A DNA stretch of 64,000 nt, taken from assembly GCF_009908285.1 (NCBI RefSeq), contig NZ_JAAARM010000002.1:62001-126000 (forward strand). Direction: 5' to 3'. This DNA comes from Pseudomonas sp. Fl4BN1. GTDB lineage: Bacteria; Pseudomonadota; Gammaproteobacteria; Pseudomonadales; Pseudomonadaceae. The first letter of the stretch is position 1, and each line of letters opens with the position of its first letter. The notes beneath the pieces were generated by a model, which was not told where the DNA came from, ran no database searches, and saw nothing but the letters and a program-made list of their open reading frames with translations. Below, in pieces: positions 9,238 to 19,542 of the stretch. The position numbers and the translations under genes were made by a program.

Positions 9238-9305
9238 TTTCGCTGGCCAGCCAGCTCCTGCAGCAGCCTTTGCATGACCTGCAGGAGCTGGCTGGCCGGC
9301 GAAAG
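9238..9305. repeat. REP doublet between convergent genes
   Basis: Two facing REP-like halves (TTTCGCTGGCCAGCCAGCTCC and, inverted, GGAGCTGGCTGGCCGGCGAA) around a short spacer that also contains the complementary CTGCAG. It fills almost the whole gap between the NADAR gene and chpC, which converge, and probably ends transcription from both sides. Confidence 0.85.
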
Positions 9306-9309
9306 AGGC

Positions 9310-9768
9310 CTAGAGAACCAATCCCGCTTCCACCAGCAACTCTTCCAGCGCCAGCAGATCCGGCACCTTGGCCACTTGCTCGGCCACTTGCACCGCGGCT
9401 TTCTCCAGCGGCGCCAGGGGCACATCGACATAGCTCAACTGGCTGTCGAGCTTGCAGGAGCGGGGAATGCCCTGCACCAGCAAGGCCAGGAACTTCAACT
9501 CCGGGCGCCCGCCGAGGGCATTGAGCACGACGATCCGCGCACGCTCGCCAATCACTGTCTTGCCGCCACAGGCCGACTCGAAGCTGATCAGGGGAATCTG
9601 CCGCTCACGCCATAGCACCCGTCCCAGGTACCAGGGCGGCGAGTCCAGGTCGAAGGCGCCCTGTTGATAATCGATCAGCTCGGCCACCGCGACATTGGGC
9701 AGGATCAGGGTGCGGTCGGCCAGGGGCAGCAACAGCCCGGTCAGGCTGCTGGATCGGTGTTCAAGCAT
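9310..9768 (-). CDS. chpC: CheW-like adaptor ChpC
   Basis: CheW-domain adaptor of the type IV pilus Chp system, thought to connect extra receptors to the ChpA kinase. The protein is 152 residues; the ATG at 9768 overlaps the chpA stop by eight bases, so it is the last gene of the operon. The CheW pattern is seen in LLLPLADRTLILPNVAVAELI, then WRERQIPLISFE and KFLALLVQGIP. In P. aeruginosa a CheB-like gene, chpB, sits between chpA and chpC; here there is no room for it. Confidence 0.88.
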   Translation of the reverse strand: MLEHRSSSLTGLLLPLADRTLILPNVAVAELIDYQQGAFDLDSPPWYLGRVLWRERQIPLISFESACGGKTVIGERARIVVLNALGGRPELKFLALLVQGIPRSCKLDSQLSYVDVPLAPLEKAAVQVAEQVAKVPDLLALEELLVEAGLVL

Positions 9769-12700
9769 GGGTCTTGCTCCACAGGGCGATACTTTCCAGC
9801 AGCACCGACTCTTGATAGGGCTTGCCGAGGTAGTCGTTGACGCCAATGGCCATGGCCCGGTCGCGGTGTTTCTGACCGGTACGCGAGGTGATCATGATGA
9901 TCGGCAAGTGCTGCAATCGAGGGTCGTTGCGTACCTGGATCGCCACTTCGAAACCGTCCATGCGCGGCATCTCGATGTCCAGCAGCATCAGGTCCGGGGT
10001 GTGCTCGGCCAGCAACGCCATGGCGTCGACCCCATCCTTGGCGGTGAGCACGTTCATCCCGTGGCGTTCCAGCAGGCGGCTGGTGACCTTGCGCACGGTG
10101 ACCGAGTCGTCCACTACCAGCACCAGCATCGGCCGTGTCGGTTCTGCCTCGCCAACCACTTCCTCCCCGGCAACTCGCGGTACTGGCGTCAGTGCCTGCT
10201 GCGCGCGGATATGCGCCAGCAGGTCGAGAATCAGCACCACCCGGCCATCGCCGAGGATGGTCGCCCCGGACAAACCCTGGACCGCGGCGAATTGCGGCCC
10301 CAGGCTCTTGACCACAATCTCCCGGGTACCGAAGGTGGCATCCACCTGCACCGCAATCCGCTGCTCGTTGCAGTGCACCAGCAGCACCGGCAACGGCAAT
10401 ACCTGGCCCAGCAGTTTCGGCCGTGGCACGGTGTGCAGCAACTCCCCCAGATAGCACAGCTCGTAGCGCTGGCCGGCGTATTCATAGCGCGGCGGATCGA
10501 GCGGGTAATAAGCGTCCAGCTCTCCCGGCAAGACCCGGACAATGCCCTCCACGGTGTTCAACGGAATCGCGTACTGCTCGTCGGCGCATTGCACCATCAG
10601 CGCTCGGTTGACCGAGACGGTGAACGGCAAGCGGATGCGAAAATGCACGCCCTGCCCGGCAATCGAGTCGATGCTCATGCTGCCGCCCAGCTGGCGCACC
10701 TCTTCATGGACCACGTCCATGCCCACCCCGCGCCCGGAGATCTGGGTGATCTTCTCGGCCGTGGAAAACCCCGGCTGCATGATGAACTGCAGCACCTCAC
10801 GATCACTGAGCTGTGCCTGTGGGTCCAGCAGGCCACGCTTGATGGCCTTGTTGCGCACGGCTTGCAGGGGCACCCCGGCGCCGTCGTCGCGCATGTCGAA
10901 AATCATGTCGCCGCCCTCCCGGGACAGGTCGAGGGTGATCCTCCCCTGCTCCGGCTTGCCCGCCGCACGGCGCACGTCGGCGGACTCCAGGCCGTGATCG
11001 ACGGCATTGCGCAGCATGTGCTCCAGAGGCGCGACCATGCGCTCGAGGACGTTGCGATCCATTTCCCCTTCGGCATTGCCGACCACGAACTCCACCTTCT
11101 TGCCCAGCTCTTCGGCCACCTGGCGAACGATGCGCTTGAGCCGTGGCACCATGCGTTCGAAAGGCACCATGCGCGTGCGCATCAGGCCTTCCTGCAACTC
11201 GGTGTTGATCCGCCCCTGCTGCTGCAACAGGTTTTCGGCGTCGTGGTTGCGCCGATCGAGGGTCTCCTTGAGGTCCAACAAGTCCGAAGCCGATTCGAAC
11301 AGCGCTCGGGACAGCTGCTGCAGTTGTGAATGCCGATCCATTTCCAGCGGGTCGAACTCTTCGTAGCCGAGGCGCTCGGCCTCCACCTGCTGGCGGCTGA
11401 GAATCCGCCCCTGGGTTTCGGTGTCCAGGCGGCGCAACTGGTCACGCATGCGCTCGATGGTGGTTTCCATCTCGCTCAGGGTGACCCGGGCATCGTTGAC
11501 CTGCTGCTCGATACGACCACGGAAGATCGAAGTCTCCCCGGCCAGGTTCACCAGGTCATCCAGCAGCTCCGCCGATACCTTGACCATGTCCCCGGCAGCC
11601 GTGGCCTCCGGAGCAGGCGTGACAGGTTCAGGCTTGCTCGCCGGCAACGGCGTTTCCACATTGGAAGTCGACGGCACACGCGGGTGGCTGAGGTCGTGGA
11701 TGGCATCGATGAGCTTCTGCGCCGGCTCGATAGGTTGTCCGGCCCGGGCAGCATCGAGCATCTGAGCCAGGCGATCGTGGCTCTTCTGCAATAGGGTGAA
11801 CAGCGCCGGACTGGGTTGCAGCAAGCCGGCGGACAGGCCTTCAAAGAGGAACTCCAACTCATGGGCCAAATCGCCGATGGGGGCAATTTCCACCATCCGC
11901 GCGCCGCCCTTGAGGGTATGCAGGTCCCGTAGCAGGGTTTCCACTTCCTGTCGCGCCTGGGGCTCGGCTTGCCAACGGCTCAGCGCTGCGGCAGAACTGT
12001 CGATGATGTCGAAGCCTTCTTCGAGGAAGATCTCCAGCAGCTCCGGGTCCTGGGCCGAGCTGTCCTCCAGCGTCGCACTCTGGGGGAGCTCTACGGGGTT
12101 GCCGGTCTGTTGTCGATAAGCGCGAACCGCATCGACCTGGGCCCGGGAATCATCCAGGGAGCGCTGCCCCTGCAACTGCTCCAACAGCAGCGCCAACTGT
12201 TCATGGCTGCCGCGCAACAGCAGGCCCAGGTGCGGGCTGTGGTTGTAGCGCCGGTCCACCAATCCCTCGTAGAGCGACTCCAGCTCGTGGGCCAACTCGG
12301 CCACCGGAGCCACTTCGGCCATTCGTGCACCGCCCTTGAGGGTATGCATGTCTCGTTGCAGGGACGACAGCGGTGCGCCGTTTTCAGGATCCGCCAGCCA
12401 GCGCTGCAGGGCCTGGTCGGCGCTTTCAAGGATATCCACTGCCTCCTCGAGGAAGATCTCGACGATCTCCTCGTCCGCCCCCGGATGCTCAGGAGCCTGC
12501 TCCAGCCGCGCAGTGGCCGCTCCCAGTTCGGTGATGCTCAGGGTGCGACTGCCATCGCTCCTGATCAGGCCTGTGGCGGACGGATCAAGGCCTTCGCCCA
12601 GCAACTCGCGCAAGGCCTGGACCCGATCCGCGCGCGGGCTGACTTCCTGGCCCGCCGCCAGTTCGTCGAGCATGTTGATCAAGGCTTCATGGGCACTCTG

Positions 12701-15673
12701 GGCTTCATCGAAGAAGCGCTCGCTGACCGCCAGGCTGCTCTCCTCCACCGCGCCGTACAGGTCGAGCAAGGCTTCGCACAACGCGTCCACCGGGTGCAGG
12801 TCCGCCAGGTGCGCGCCTTCGCCAAGGGTGGTCAATTCGTCCAGCAGGGCGCTGAGTTCCTGGCGCTCGCCGGGATGCTGTTGCCAGCGCCGCAGCAGAT
12901 TTTCAGCGTCCAGCAGGATGTCCATGCCCTGGGCCAGGAAGTTGTTGATCAGTTGTGGATCGCGCTTGGCCCGGGACGCACTGTCCGGGGCACTGAGCAG
13001 GGTATCCAGACGCTCGCCCAGCAGGGCCAGGGCGCGACCGGCCAAGGCGCGGGCGCCATCGATGGGCGCCAGCGGGTCGCTGTCCAGTTGGCGCAGGCCG
13101 CGACGCAGCAGGCCCTCGGCCTCCAGCAGCAATTCCACTTCGTCCAGATCCAGAGGGATCAGGTGCGCCCGGTATTCCCGCGCCAATTGGTCGAAGGGGC
13201 CGGCCAGCTCGGCGATCGGCAGCACCCCGGCCATGGAAGCACTGCCCTTGAGGGTGTGCAGGGCCCGTTGCAGCTCGTCGCTGGCTTGCAGCGGTACGTG
13301 CTCGGCAGCCTGGTCGAGAAAGCGGTTGATGCTGTCCAGGTGGGTCTGCGCTTCGCTGCGGAAGATCTCCAGCAGTTGCGGATCCAGGACCGCCTCCTCG
13401 GCGGGCACGCTTGCGGAGCCTTTAGCGTCATTGGCCAGGGCATGGGCACGCGCCGCCAGGCGGTCGACATCATCGCGCTGGCGCTGGGCCTGGGCGGCGA
13501 ATTCGGCGATCAGCTCCGGCAGCAACGCCAGGGTATCGGCCACCAGTTGCTGGACTTCGTCACTGGGGGCCACGCTGTGCTCCAGTACCCGGTTGAGGAG
13601 GTTCTCCACCGCCCAGGCCAGCTCTCCAAGCACCAGCGCGCGCACCATGCGTCCGCTGCCCTTGAGGGTATGGAAGGCCCGGCGCAACTCGCTCAAGGCG
13701 GATTTGCCCTGGGGATCGGCGGCCCAGCGCGGCAGATACTCGCGGAGCATCTCCAGCACTTCCTCGGTTTCCTCGAGAAAGACCTCCCGCAGTTCCTCGT
13801 CCACCGGTTCCTCGTCCACCGGTGGCGGCAGCAGGCTGCCCGGAGTGATCAAGGCTGGCGGGTTAAGGGCCGACACCGGCACCGCCAGCACTTCTGCCAG
13901 GGATTGCTCTGCCTGAGGCTCATCCAGTGCCTGCGAATCCTGCATTACCTGGGCTGGGCTGGGGCTCAGGGCATGATCCAACTGCACCGGTGCCACCGGT
14001 ACATAGCCGAGGGCAGCCAGACCGGCTTCAGCGACATCGAGAATCTTCTCTCCCGGCGCCTCGTGATCTTCGCTCAAGCGCTCCAGGTAGTACTCCAGGC
14101 TGGTGATCACGTCGGCCAGATGATCCAGTCGCTGCCAATCCGGGCGGCGTTGCTCCAGCAGCAGCTTCTCGATGATGAACTGATTGCAGGCCTCCATCAG
14201 GCTGGCCGCACGCGGCAGCGGAATCATCGCCAGGGCACCGCGCACCTGAGTCAGCAACTCCGGAACCGAAACCAACTGCTCGGGCTCCCAGTCGGCCTCG
14301 ATGTACTCGACGATCAGGTCCTTGGCCTGCTGCAGGCAGACCCGCGCTTCCTTGATCACCAGTTGGTGGATCTGGGTCAGGTCGGTGGTAGGCAGGCGGC
14401 TGTCTTCACGGCTTTCCGGCTCCACGGTGCCGACCATCCCGGCCAGGGTCGCCTCGACATACAGCAAGGCCCCGGCTACATCCATCAGCACCGCATCGTC
14501 CGGCGCGCGCTGGCCCTGGGCCAGGCTCTGGACCACCGCCAACTGGTCGATGATCACCTTGCGCGGCTGGCCGAACCCCAGCACCGCCAGGGTGTCGGCG
14601 ATCTGCCGCAGCGGCGACAGCAGGCCGTCCAGGTCGCTGGCGTGCTGGCGATCGCTGCGCACGAACAGGTCGAGGCGCTCCTTGACCCGCACCAGGCCAT
14701 CGCACAGCGCCGCCAGCACCGAGCGCATGGCATCGCGGTCGGGGCCGGCCATGCGTGCCCGCTCCTCATCGACCACTGCGCTATCGGGCAACGCGTCATC
14801 CAGTCCGTAACGTTCTTTCATGGTCAGCATCAATGGGGTGGGATGGCGCGCTTTGGCGATATAGAACAACAGACTCTTGAGCAACTCGTCGGGGGCGGGC
14901 TGGTTGATGCCGGGCATGCCCTGCTCCAGCAGGCGCTTGAGTTCCTTGTCGGCGTCCTTGAGCAGGCTGCGCACCGCCGGGCTGTTGGCAACGACGTCCT
15001 GGCGCATGCCTTCCACCAGGGCCGAGGCGATATGCCACAAGGGTGCCAACGGCGCGTCCTGGCACAAGGCCTCCAGACGCTCGAAGACCTTGGCCATGTA
15101 GCCCAGGCTGGTTTCGTCGTCCTGCTCCCGCAACAGCTCTACCAAAGCGGTCTGCAGCATATGCCGCAGCTTGCGCAACTGGGTCGGGAACTCCAGGGGC
15201 TCCAAGGCCGCCAGGGCCTTGTCGGAGAGCGCCGGCAAGCGCGGCAGTTGCGGGCTGAACAGGCTGGTTTCCGAAAGCAGGCTTTCACCCCGGGCACTGC
15301 GCAGGTCATTGAGCAACGGCAGCACTACCAGCGGCAGGTCGCGCCGTGCGCTCTGCACCCGATCCAGGTACTGGGGTAGCTGGCTGATGGCTTGGCGCAG
15401 CAGGCGCAGGGCTTCGTCGCGCTGGGCTACCCGTTGTTCCTGCAGGGCCAGGGCGAGTTTTTCCATTTCCTCGGCCAGCAGCGCGGCGCCATAAAACTCC
15501 ACCATCTGCAAGCTGCCATGGACCAAATGAATGCCCTCCAGGCACTGGCTGAGGGCATCCAGGGCCTGCGGGTCGTCCGCCAGATGCTCCAACGCCTGAT
15601 GCGCCAGCTTCAGGGTTTCGGCAATTTCGCCCTTGACCCATTCCAGGGCCACATAGTCATGCCGATCAACCAT
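9761..15673 (-). CDS. chpA: Hybrid multi-HPt chemotaxis kinase ChpA (PilL)
   Basis: Very large CheA-type kinase (1970 residues) at the centre of the twitching-motility Chp pathway. Four canonical HPt boxes HTLKG(S/G) place phosphorylatable histidines near residues 668, 806, 1110 and 1252. A fifth degenerate box, HLVHG near residue 49, lies at the N-terminus. Then come the dimerisation/HATPase region (HMLRNAVDHGLE, DDGAGVP), a CheW-like domain, and a C-terminal receiver with the aspartate in LMLLDIEMPRMDG. The ATG at 15673 follows GGAG; the upstream GTG-type start is less likely. P. aeruginosa ChpA is 2472 residues with eight transfer modules, so this version is trimmed. Confidence 0.93.
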   Translation of the reverse strand: MVDRHDYVALEWVKGEIAETLKLAHQALEHLADDPQALDALSQCLEGIHLVHGSLQMVEFYGAALLAEEMEKLALALQEQRVAQRDEALRLLRQAISQLPQYLDRVQSARRDLPLVVLPLLNDLRSARGESLLSETSLFSPQLPRLPALSDKALAALEPLEFPTQLRKLRHMLQTALVELLREQDDETSLGYMAKVFERLEALCQDAPLAPLWHIASALVEGMRQDVVANSPAVRSLLKDADKELKRLLEQGMPGINQPAPDELLKSLLFYIAKARHPTPLMLTMKERYGLDDALPDSAVVDEERARMAGPDRDAMRSVLAALCDGLVRVKERLDLFVRSDRQHASDLDGLLSPLRQIADTLAVLGFGQPRKVIIDQLAVVQSLAQGQRAPDDAVLMDVAGALLYVEATLAGMVGTVEPESREDSRLPTTDLTQIHQLVIKEARVCLQQAKDLIVEYIEADWEPEQLVSVPELLTQVRGALAMIPLPRAASLMEACNQFIIEKLLLEQRRPDWQRLDHLADVITSLEYYLERLSEDHEAPGEKILDVAEAGLAALGYVPVAPVQLDHALSPSPAQVMQDSQALDEPQAEQSLAEVLAVPVSALNPPALITPGSLLPPPVDEEPVDEELREVFLEETEEVLEMLREYLPRWAADPQGKSALSELRRAFHTLKGSGRMVRALVLGELAWAVENLLNRVLEHSVAPSDEVQQLVADTLALLPELIAEFAAQAQRQRDDVDRLAARAHALANDAKGSASVPAEEAVLDPQLLEIFRSEAQTHLDSINRFLDQAAEHVPLQASDELQRALHTLKGSASMAGVLPIAELAGPFDQLAREYRAHLIPLDLDEVELLLEAEGLLRRGLRQLDSDPLAPIDGARALAGRALALLGERLDTLLSAPDSASRAKRDPQLINNFLAQGMDILLDAENLLRRWQQHPGERQELSALLDELTTLGEGAHLADLHPVDALCEALLDLYGAVEESSLAVSERFFDEAQSAHEALINMLDELAAGQEVSPRADRVQALRELLGEGLDPSATGLIRSDGSRTLSITELGAATARLEQAPEHPGADEEIVEIFLEEAVDILESADQALQRWLADPENGAPLSSLQRDMHTLKGGARMAEVAPVAELAHELESLYEGLVDRRYNHSPHLGLLLRGSHEQLALLLEQLQGQRSLDDSRAQVDAVRAYRQQTGNPVELPQSATLEDSSAQDPELLEIFLEEGFDIIDSSAAALSRWQAEPQARQEVETLLRDLHTLKGGARMVEIAPIGDLAHELEFLFEGLSAGLLQPSPALFTLLQKSHDRLAQMLDAARAGQPIEPAQKLIDAIHDLSHPRVPSTSNVETPLPASKPEPVTPAPEATAAGDMVKVSAELLDDLVNLAGETSIFRGRIEQQVNDARVTLSEMETTIERMRDQLRRLDTETQGRILSRQQVEAERLGYEEFDPLEMDRHSQLQQLSRALFESASDLLDLKETLDRRNHDAENLLQQQGRINTELQEGLMRTRMVPFERMVPRLKRIVRQVAEELGKKVEFVVGNAEGEMDRNVLERMVAPLEHMLRNAVDHGLESADVRRAAGKPEQGRITLDLSREGGDMIFDMRDDGAGVPLQAVRNKAIKRGLLDPQAQLSDREVLQFIMQPGFSTAEKITQISGRGVGMDVVHEEVRQLGGSMSIDSIAGQGVHFRIRLPFTVSVNRALMVQCADEQYAIPLNTVEGIVRVLPGELDAYYPLDPPRYEYAGQRYELCYLGELLHTVPRPKLLGQVLPLPVLLVHCNEQRIAVQVDATFGTREIVVKSLGPQFAAVQGLSGATILGDGRVVLILDLLAHIRAQQALTPVPRVAGEEVVGEAEPTRPMLVLVVDDSVTVRKVTSRLLERHGMNVLTAKDGVDAMALLAEHTPDLMLLDIEMPRMDGFEVAIQVRNDPRLQHLPIIMITSRTGQKHRDRAMAIGVNDYLGKPYQESVLLESIALWSKTHA

Positions 15674-15724
15674 AACCACTCCAGTCAAAACCTTATGTCA
15701 GGACCTGTTTACCGGTTCTCAGCG

Positions 15725-17788
15725 TCAACGGTTGTCATTCGGCGCGGGGCCCCGAGTGGCCGGCAAGGTGAAGCCGGATACCGAGCGGCGCAGTTGACTG
15801 GCCATTTTCGCCAAGTTACCGATGCTCTCGGCGGTCGCAGTCGAGCCAGACGAGGTTTGCGAGGTGATCTGCTGAATCACGTTCATGGTCAGGGAAATCT
15901 GTCCGGCCGAGGAGGTCTGCTGCTGGGCCGCGTTGGAAATGCTCTGGATCAGCGCCGCCAAGGTCTTGGATACACCCTCGATCTCTTCCAGGGCCACACC
16001 GGCGTCCTGGGCCAGTCGGGCTCCGCGCACCACTTCGGTGGTGGTCTGTTCCATGGAGATCACCGCCTCGTTGGTGTCGGTCTGGATCGCCCGCACCAGG
16101 GTCTCGATCTGCCGGGTGGCCGCCGAGGAACGTTCCGCCAGCCGTTGCACTTCGTCGGCCACCACGGCAAAGCCGCGCCCGGCGTCACCGGCCATGGAGG
16201 CCTGGATCGCCGCGTTCAGCGCGAGGATGTTGGTCTGGTCGGCAATATCGTCGATCAGGCTGACGATATCGCCGATTTCCTGGGAGGACTCGCCCAGGCG
16301 CTTGATGCGCTTGGCGGTGTCCTGGATCTGTTCACGGATGTTGTCCATGCCGTGGATGGTGTTGTGCACCACCTCGTTGCCCTTGTTGGCGATCTCCACC
16401 GAACGCTCGGCCACCGCCGAGGACTCCGCGGCGTTGGCCGACACCTGATCGATGGACTGGGCCATATCGTTGATCGCGGTGGAAGCTTCGGAAATCTGCT
16501 GGGCCTGGTGCTCCGAGGCTTCGGCCAGTTGCATCGCAGTGGCCTGGGTTTCCTGCACCGCGCCGGCCACCTGGCCGGCAGTGAGGTTGATCGTGGCCAC
16601 CAGGTCGCGCAATTGGTCGACGGAGTAGTTGATGGAGTCGGCAATGGTCCCGGTGAAGTCCTCGGTGACCGAGGCCGTCACCGTCAGGTCGCCGTCCGCC
16701 AGGTCTTCGATCTCATCCAGCAGGCGCATGATCGCGTTCTGGTTACGCTCGTTCTTCTCGGCGGTTTCCTGCAGCTGGCGATTGGTCTCACGGACCATCA
16801 CCAGGCCGATGAGGATAATCGAAGCCAGCGCCAGCAACCCCAGGACGTAGCCGCCAATGGTGTCCAGCTTGCGACTGCCGGCCAGGTTCTCGAAACCGCT
16901 GGCCAGCAGCGAGGCCTCGTCCAGCAGGGTCTGAGACAGGCTGAAGATATTGCTCGCCGATTCACGTACTTGAAACAGTTCGGGAGAGGTTTCCAGAATC
17001 TCGTCCACGGAACCGGAGACAAACTCGAACAGCTCGGAAATCTCCGCCAGGCGGGCCCGCGCGTCAGGGTCCTCGACCTGGCTGATCTTCAAGCCCGGAT
17101 TGCCCTGCAACATGCCGTTAAGCACCTGGCCAAAGCGGGCGGCATCACGGCCGAAGGCGTCGGCGGCCTGCACCGCGGTTTCGTCGCCGGCCAGCACCGT
17201 GTTGACCGCCCCGAGAATTCGCTCGGCCAACAACGACTGGCGTTGGGCCATGGCCACCTGGGCCGCAGGCGCACCTCGCTGGAGCAGGATCTCGACCACC
17301 TTTTCGTACTCCACCTGCAACTGCGGCACGGTTTCCGCCAGGGTCGCCGCCACTTGATGCAGGGACAATACGGTCTGTTCGCTGGCGAGGATCGCGTCGG
17401 TGTTCTTCAGCAGTTTTTCCCAGTCCAGCTGCACCGCGCGCATTTCCTGGCGCAGGGCGATGGGCGCCCCTGGCAAACCGGTACTGGGGTCGCCCTTCTT
17501 CAGGTAGCTCCAGCGCTGGGCAAAGTCGTTGCGTGCATCCCCCAGCAACTTGAACGCCGCGGCCTTGCCCGCCGCCGCCTCGGTGGCATTCTTGGCGATG
17601 CGCTGGGACAGCACCCGCAGCTCGCCGGCATGGCCGATGTACTGCTTGTCATAGGTGGCTTGGGTGTTGAGGTAAGCGAAGTTGGCGAACAGCAGCATGA
17701 TGAACACGATCAGTGCGATGAACAGCACGATGATCTGCGAGCGACTGCGGGAGCCTTCCAGGGGCTTGCCGGTTTGGGCTTTGGTCAT
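15725..17788 (-). CDS. pilJ: Type IV pilus methyl-accepting receptor PilJ
   Basis: Membrane chemoreceptor of the Chp system, 687 residues. A first transmembrane helix (about residues 19-40) and a second (about 311-332) bracket a periplasmic PilJ-type sensor region. A HAMP-like linker and a long cytoplasmic coiled coil follow, with the conserved hairpin tip ([33 protein letters not shown]). In P. aeruginosa PilJ senses pilin-linked surface contact. pilK, the methyltransferase gene that normally follows, is missing: only 51 bases separate pilJ from chpA. Confidence 0.94.
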   Translation of the reverse strand: MTKAQTGKPLEGSRSRSQIIVLFIALIVFIMLLFANFAYLNTQATYDKQYIGHAGELRVLSQRIAKNATEAAAGKAAAFKLLGDARNDFAQRWSYLKKGDPSTGLPGAPIALRQEMRAVQLDWEKLLKNTDAILASEQTVLSLHQVAATLAETVPQLQVEYEKVVEILLQRGAPAAQVAMAQRQSLLAERILGAVNTVLAGDETAVQAADAFGRDAARFGQVLNGMLQGNPGLKISQVEDPDARARLAEISELFEFVSGSVDEILETSPELFQVRESASNIFSLSQTLLDEASLLASGFENLAGSRKLDTIGGYVLGLLALASIILIGLVMVRETNRQLQETAEKNERNQNAIMRLLDEIEDLADGDLTVTASVTEDFTGTIADSINYSVDQLRDLVATINLTAGQVAGAVQETQATAMQLAEASEHQAQQISEASTAINDMAQSIDQVSANAAESSAVAERSVEIANKGNEVVHNTIHGMDNIREQIQDTAKRIKRLGESSQEIGDIVSLIDDIADQTNILALNAAIQASMAGDAGRGFAVVADEVQRLAERSSAATRQIETLVRAIQTDTNEAVISMEQTTTEVVRGARLAQDAGVALEEIEGVSKTLAALIQSISNAAQQQTSSAGQISLTMNVIQQITSQTSSGSTATAESIGNLAKMASQLRRSVSGFTLPATRGPAPNDNR

Positions 17789-17928
17789 CGATCAGGCCTG
17801 TGGCGAGCGGGTGGTTCCGCCGTAAGGGGCCCGGGGCGCACGCAACGCTCGGGCAGCATGGATTGATTCAGGGAGGCGCATGCTTCCCGTGGCACTGCAA
17901 ACGGGCTGCCATGGCGCCTGGGCGCCCC

Positions 17929-18468
17929 TCACGCCGCCACCTCGAGAAACCCTGGTGAACGCGCCAGGGCAAAGGGGCTGAAGACCTGCCAGACCTGGTC
18001 ACGACGGAACTGCCCCTGCAGGTAGGGATAGATCGCGGCGTCGGCAAAGTCGCTGAGACTAGGCTCCAGGCTGTCCTGGGCAAAATGTTGCAGGCCGGCC
18101 ACTTCATCCACCAACAAACCGAAGAACAGCTCCTTGTACTCCACCACCAGCGCTCGCCGCTGCTTGCGCAGGGGCGACAACTCATGACCGAAGAAACCGC
18201 ACAGGTCCATGATCGGCAGCAGGCGCCCGCGCAGGTTGGCCACGCCCTTGACCCAGGGCCGGACCCCGGGCAGCAGGGTGTAGCGCGGCTCGTGCAGGAC
18301 CTCGCTGATCTCGCCCATGGCGGCGACGTACCAATGCTCCCCCAGGCGAAAACCGATACCGCTCCAGCTCTGCTGACGGGTTTCCTGGGACGGCAGGTCC
18401 GCGGCCAGCAGACGACAGCGCTGGTCGATCTCCAGCAGCAGTTCGAAGGCGGTCTGGGATTCGCTCAT
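17929..18468 (-). CDS. pilI: CheW-like coupling protein PilI
   Basis: CheW-domain scaffold (179 residues) that couples PilJ to the ChpA kinase. Visible motifs are GIGFRLGEHWYVAAMGEISEV, WVKGVANLRGRLLPIMDL and ALVVEYKELFFGLLVDEV, all in the usual CheW order. It lies 11 bases downstream of pilH and about 140 bases upstream of pilJ, which is a rather wide gap within this operon. No anomalies are seen in the coding sequence. Confidence 0.9.
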   Translation of the reverse strand: MSESQTAFELLLEIDQRCRLLAADLPSQETRQQSWSGIGFRLGEHWYVAAMGEISEVLHEPRYTLLPGVRPWVKGVANLRGRLLPIMDLCGFFGHELSPLRKQRRALVVEYKELFFGLLVDEVAGLQHFAQDSLEPSLSDFADAAIYPYLQGQFRRDQVWQVFSPFALARSPGFLEVAA

Positions 18469-18479
18469 GGCCCGGGCGG

Positions 18480-18845
18480 TCAGCCGGCCAGGACGTTGTT
18501 CAGGGTCTTGATCAGGGTCTCTTCATCCACCGGCTTGGTCAGGTAGTCCTTGGCGCCCTGGCGGGTGCCCCAGACCTTGTCGGTTTCCTGATCCTTGGTG
18601 GTAATGATGATCACCGGGATATGGCTGGTCTCGGCATCCTTGGTCAACTGGCGGGTGGCCTGGAAACCATTGAGGCCGGGCATGACGATGTCCATCAACA
18701 CTGCGTCGGGCTTTTCTTCCCGGGCCAGGGCCACGCCGTCGGCACCGTTCTCGGCCTTGAGCACTTCATGGCCGTGCTTTTCCAGCATGCCGGTAAGTTT
18801 GTACATTTCAGTCGGCGAGTCATCGACGATCAGGATACGAGCCAT
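18480..18845 (-). CDS. pilH: CheY-like response regulator PilH
   Basis: Single-domain receiver (121 residues) of the pilus chemosensory pathway, phosphorylated by ChpA and linked in P. aeruginosa to pilus retraction and signal balance. The acidic pair is in ARILIVDDSPTE, the phospho-acceptor aspartate in AVLMDIVMPG, the threonine in IIITTKDQ and the lysine in YLTKPVD. The ATG at 18845 is chosen because upstream in-frame codons add only an atypical basic tail. Confidence 0.94.
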   Translation of the reverse strand: MARILIVDDSPTEMYKLTGMLEKHGHEVLKAENGADGVALAREEKPDAVLMDIVMPGLNGFQATRQLTKDAETSHIPVIIITTKDQETDKVWGTRQGAKDYLTKPVDEETLIKTLNNVLAG

Positions 18846-18902
18846 GGTCTTCCCCATACGATAGTGGCGCGCAGCCCGCTGGCCGCACGCCATTGTGCGT
18901 GT

Positions 18903-19307
18903 CTACTGTGGCGTAAGCGCAACAAAGTCCGGGACATGGGCCTTGATCGCGCTCAGCAGTTCTTCCTTGCTGAAGGGTTTGGTCAAAAACTGGTCGGAGC
19001 CGACGATGCGGCCCTTGGCCTTGTCGAACAGACCGTCCTTGGAGGACAGCATAATCACTGGAATGGACTTGAACGCGCTGTTGTTCTTCACCAGCGCACA
19101 GGTCTGATAGCCGTCGAGCCGCGGCATCATGATGTCGACGAAGATGATTCCGGGATGATGATCGACGATCTTCGACAGTGCTTCGAAACCGTCCACTGCG
19201 GTGATGACCTCGCAGCCGACGCTCTTCAACAGCATCTCGGCCGTGCGGCGAATCGTCTTCGAATCGTCGATCACCATCACCTTCAAGGCATTGGAATGCT
19301 GTTCCAT
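18903..19307 (-). CDS. pilG: CheY-like response regulator PilG
   Basis: First gene of the Chp operon, a 134-residue CheY-like receiver that promotes pilus extension in P. aeruginosa. The receiver signature is complete: VMVIDDSKTIRRTAEML, the phospho-acceptor in IIFVDIMMPRLDG, serines in VIMLSSKDGLFDK and lysine in FLTKPFS. The start ATG fits the family. pilG is divergent from gshB across a 235-base gap that should hold the operon promoter, though no convincing hexamers stood out. Confidence 0.94.
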   Translation of the reverse strand: MEQHSNALKVMVIDDSKTIRRTAEMLLKSVGCEVITAVDGFEALSKIVDHHPGIIFVDIMMPRLDGYQTCALVKNNSAFKSIPVIMLSSKDGLFDKAKGRIVGSDQFLTKPFSKEELLSAIKAHVPDFVALTPQ

Positions 19308-19542
19308 GTCTGCTCTACCATCGCCCCAGCGAATCGATTTAATCCGGTACTGCTGGCCAACGCCCCAAACCCTTGAACTTCAAGGCCTCAGCCCGGCATG
19401 CGAGCCTTTTTAGCACACTCTCCCCCCTGCAATCTATGGACCACGCCAGGCAGTGGTTTTTCCTTGACCCAGGCCCCTGTCAGCGCCACTCTGACGCCAC
19501 TTTTTCGCCTTGCGCCTACTCATTTTTTGAAGGAATCCACCC

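Noticed and set aside
11969..15379. 1136-codon open frame antisense to chpA (plus strand)
   Set aside because: It lies wholly opposite chpA, is His/Gln-rich as expected of a GC-rich shadow frame, and shows no domain, while the minus-strand frame has clear HPt motifs.
15392..17866. 824-codon open frame antisense to pilJ
   Set aside because: A shadow of the receptor gene, with low-complexity His/Gly/Gln composition and no recognisable family.
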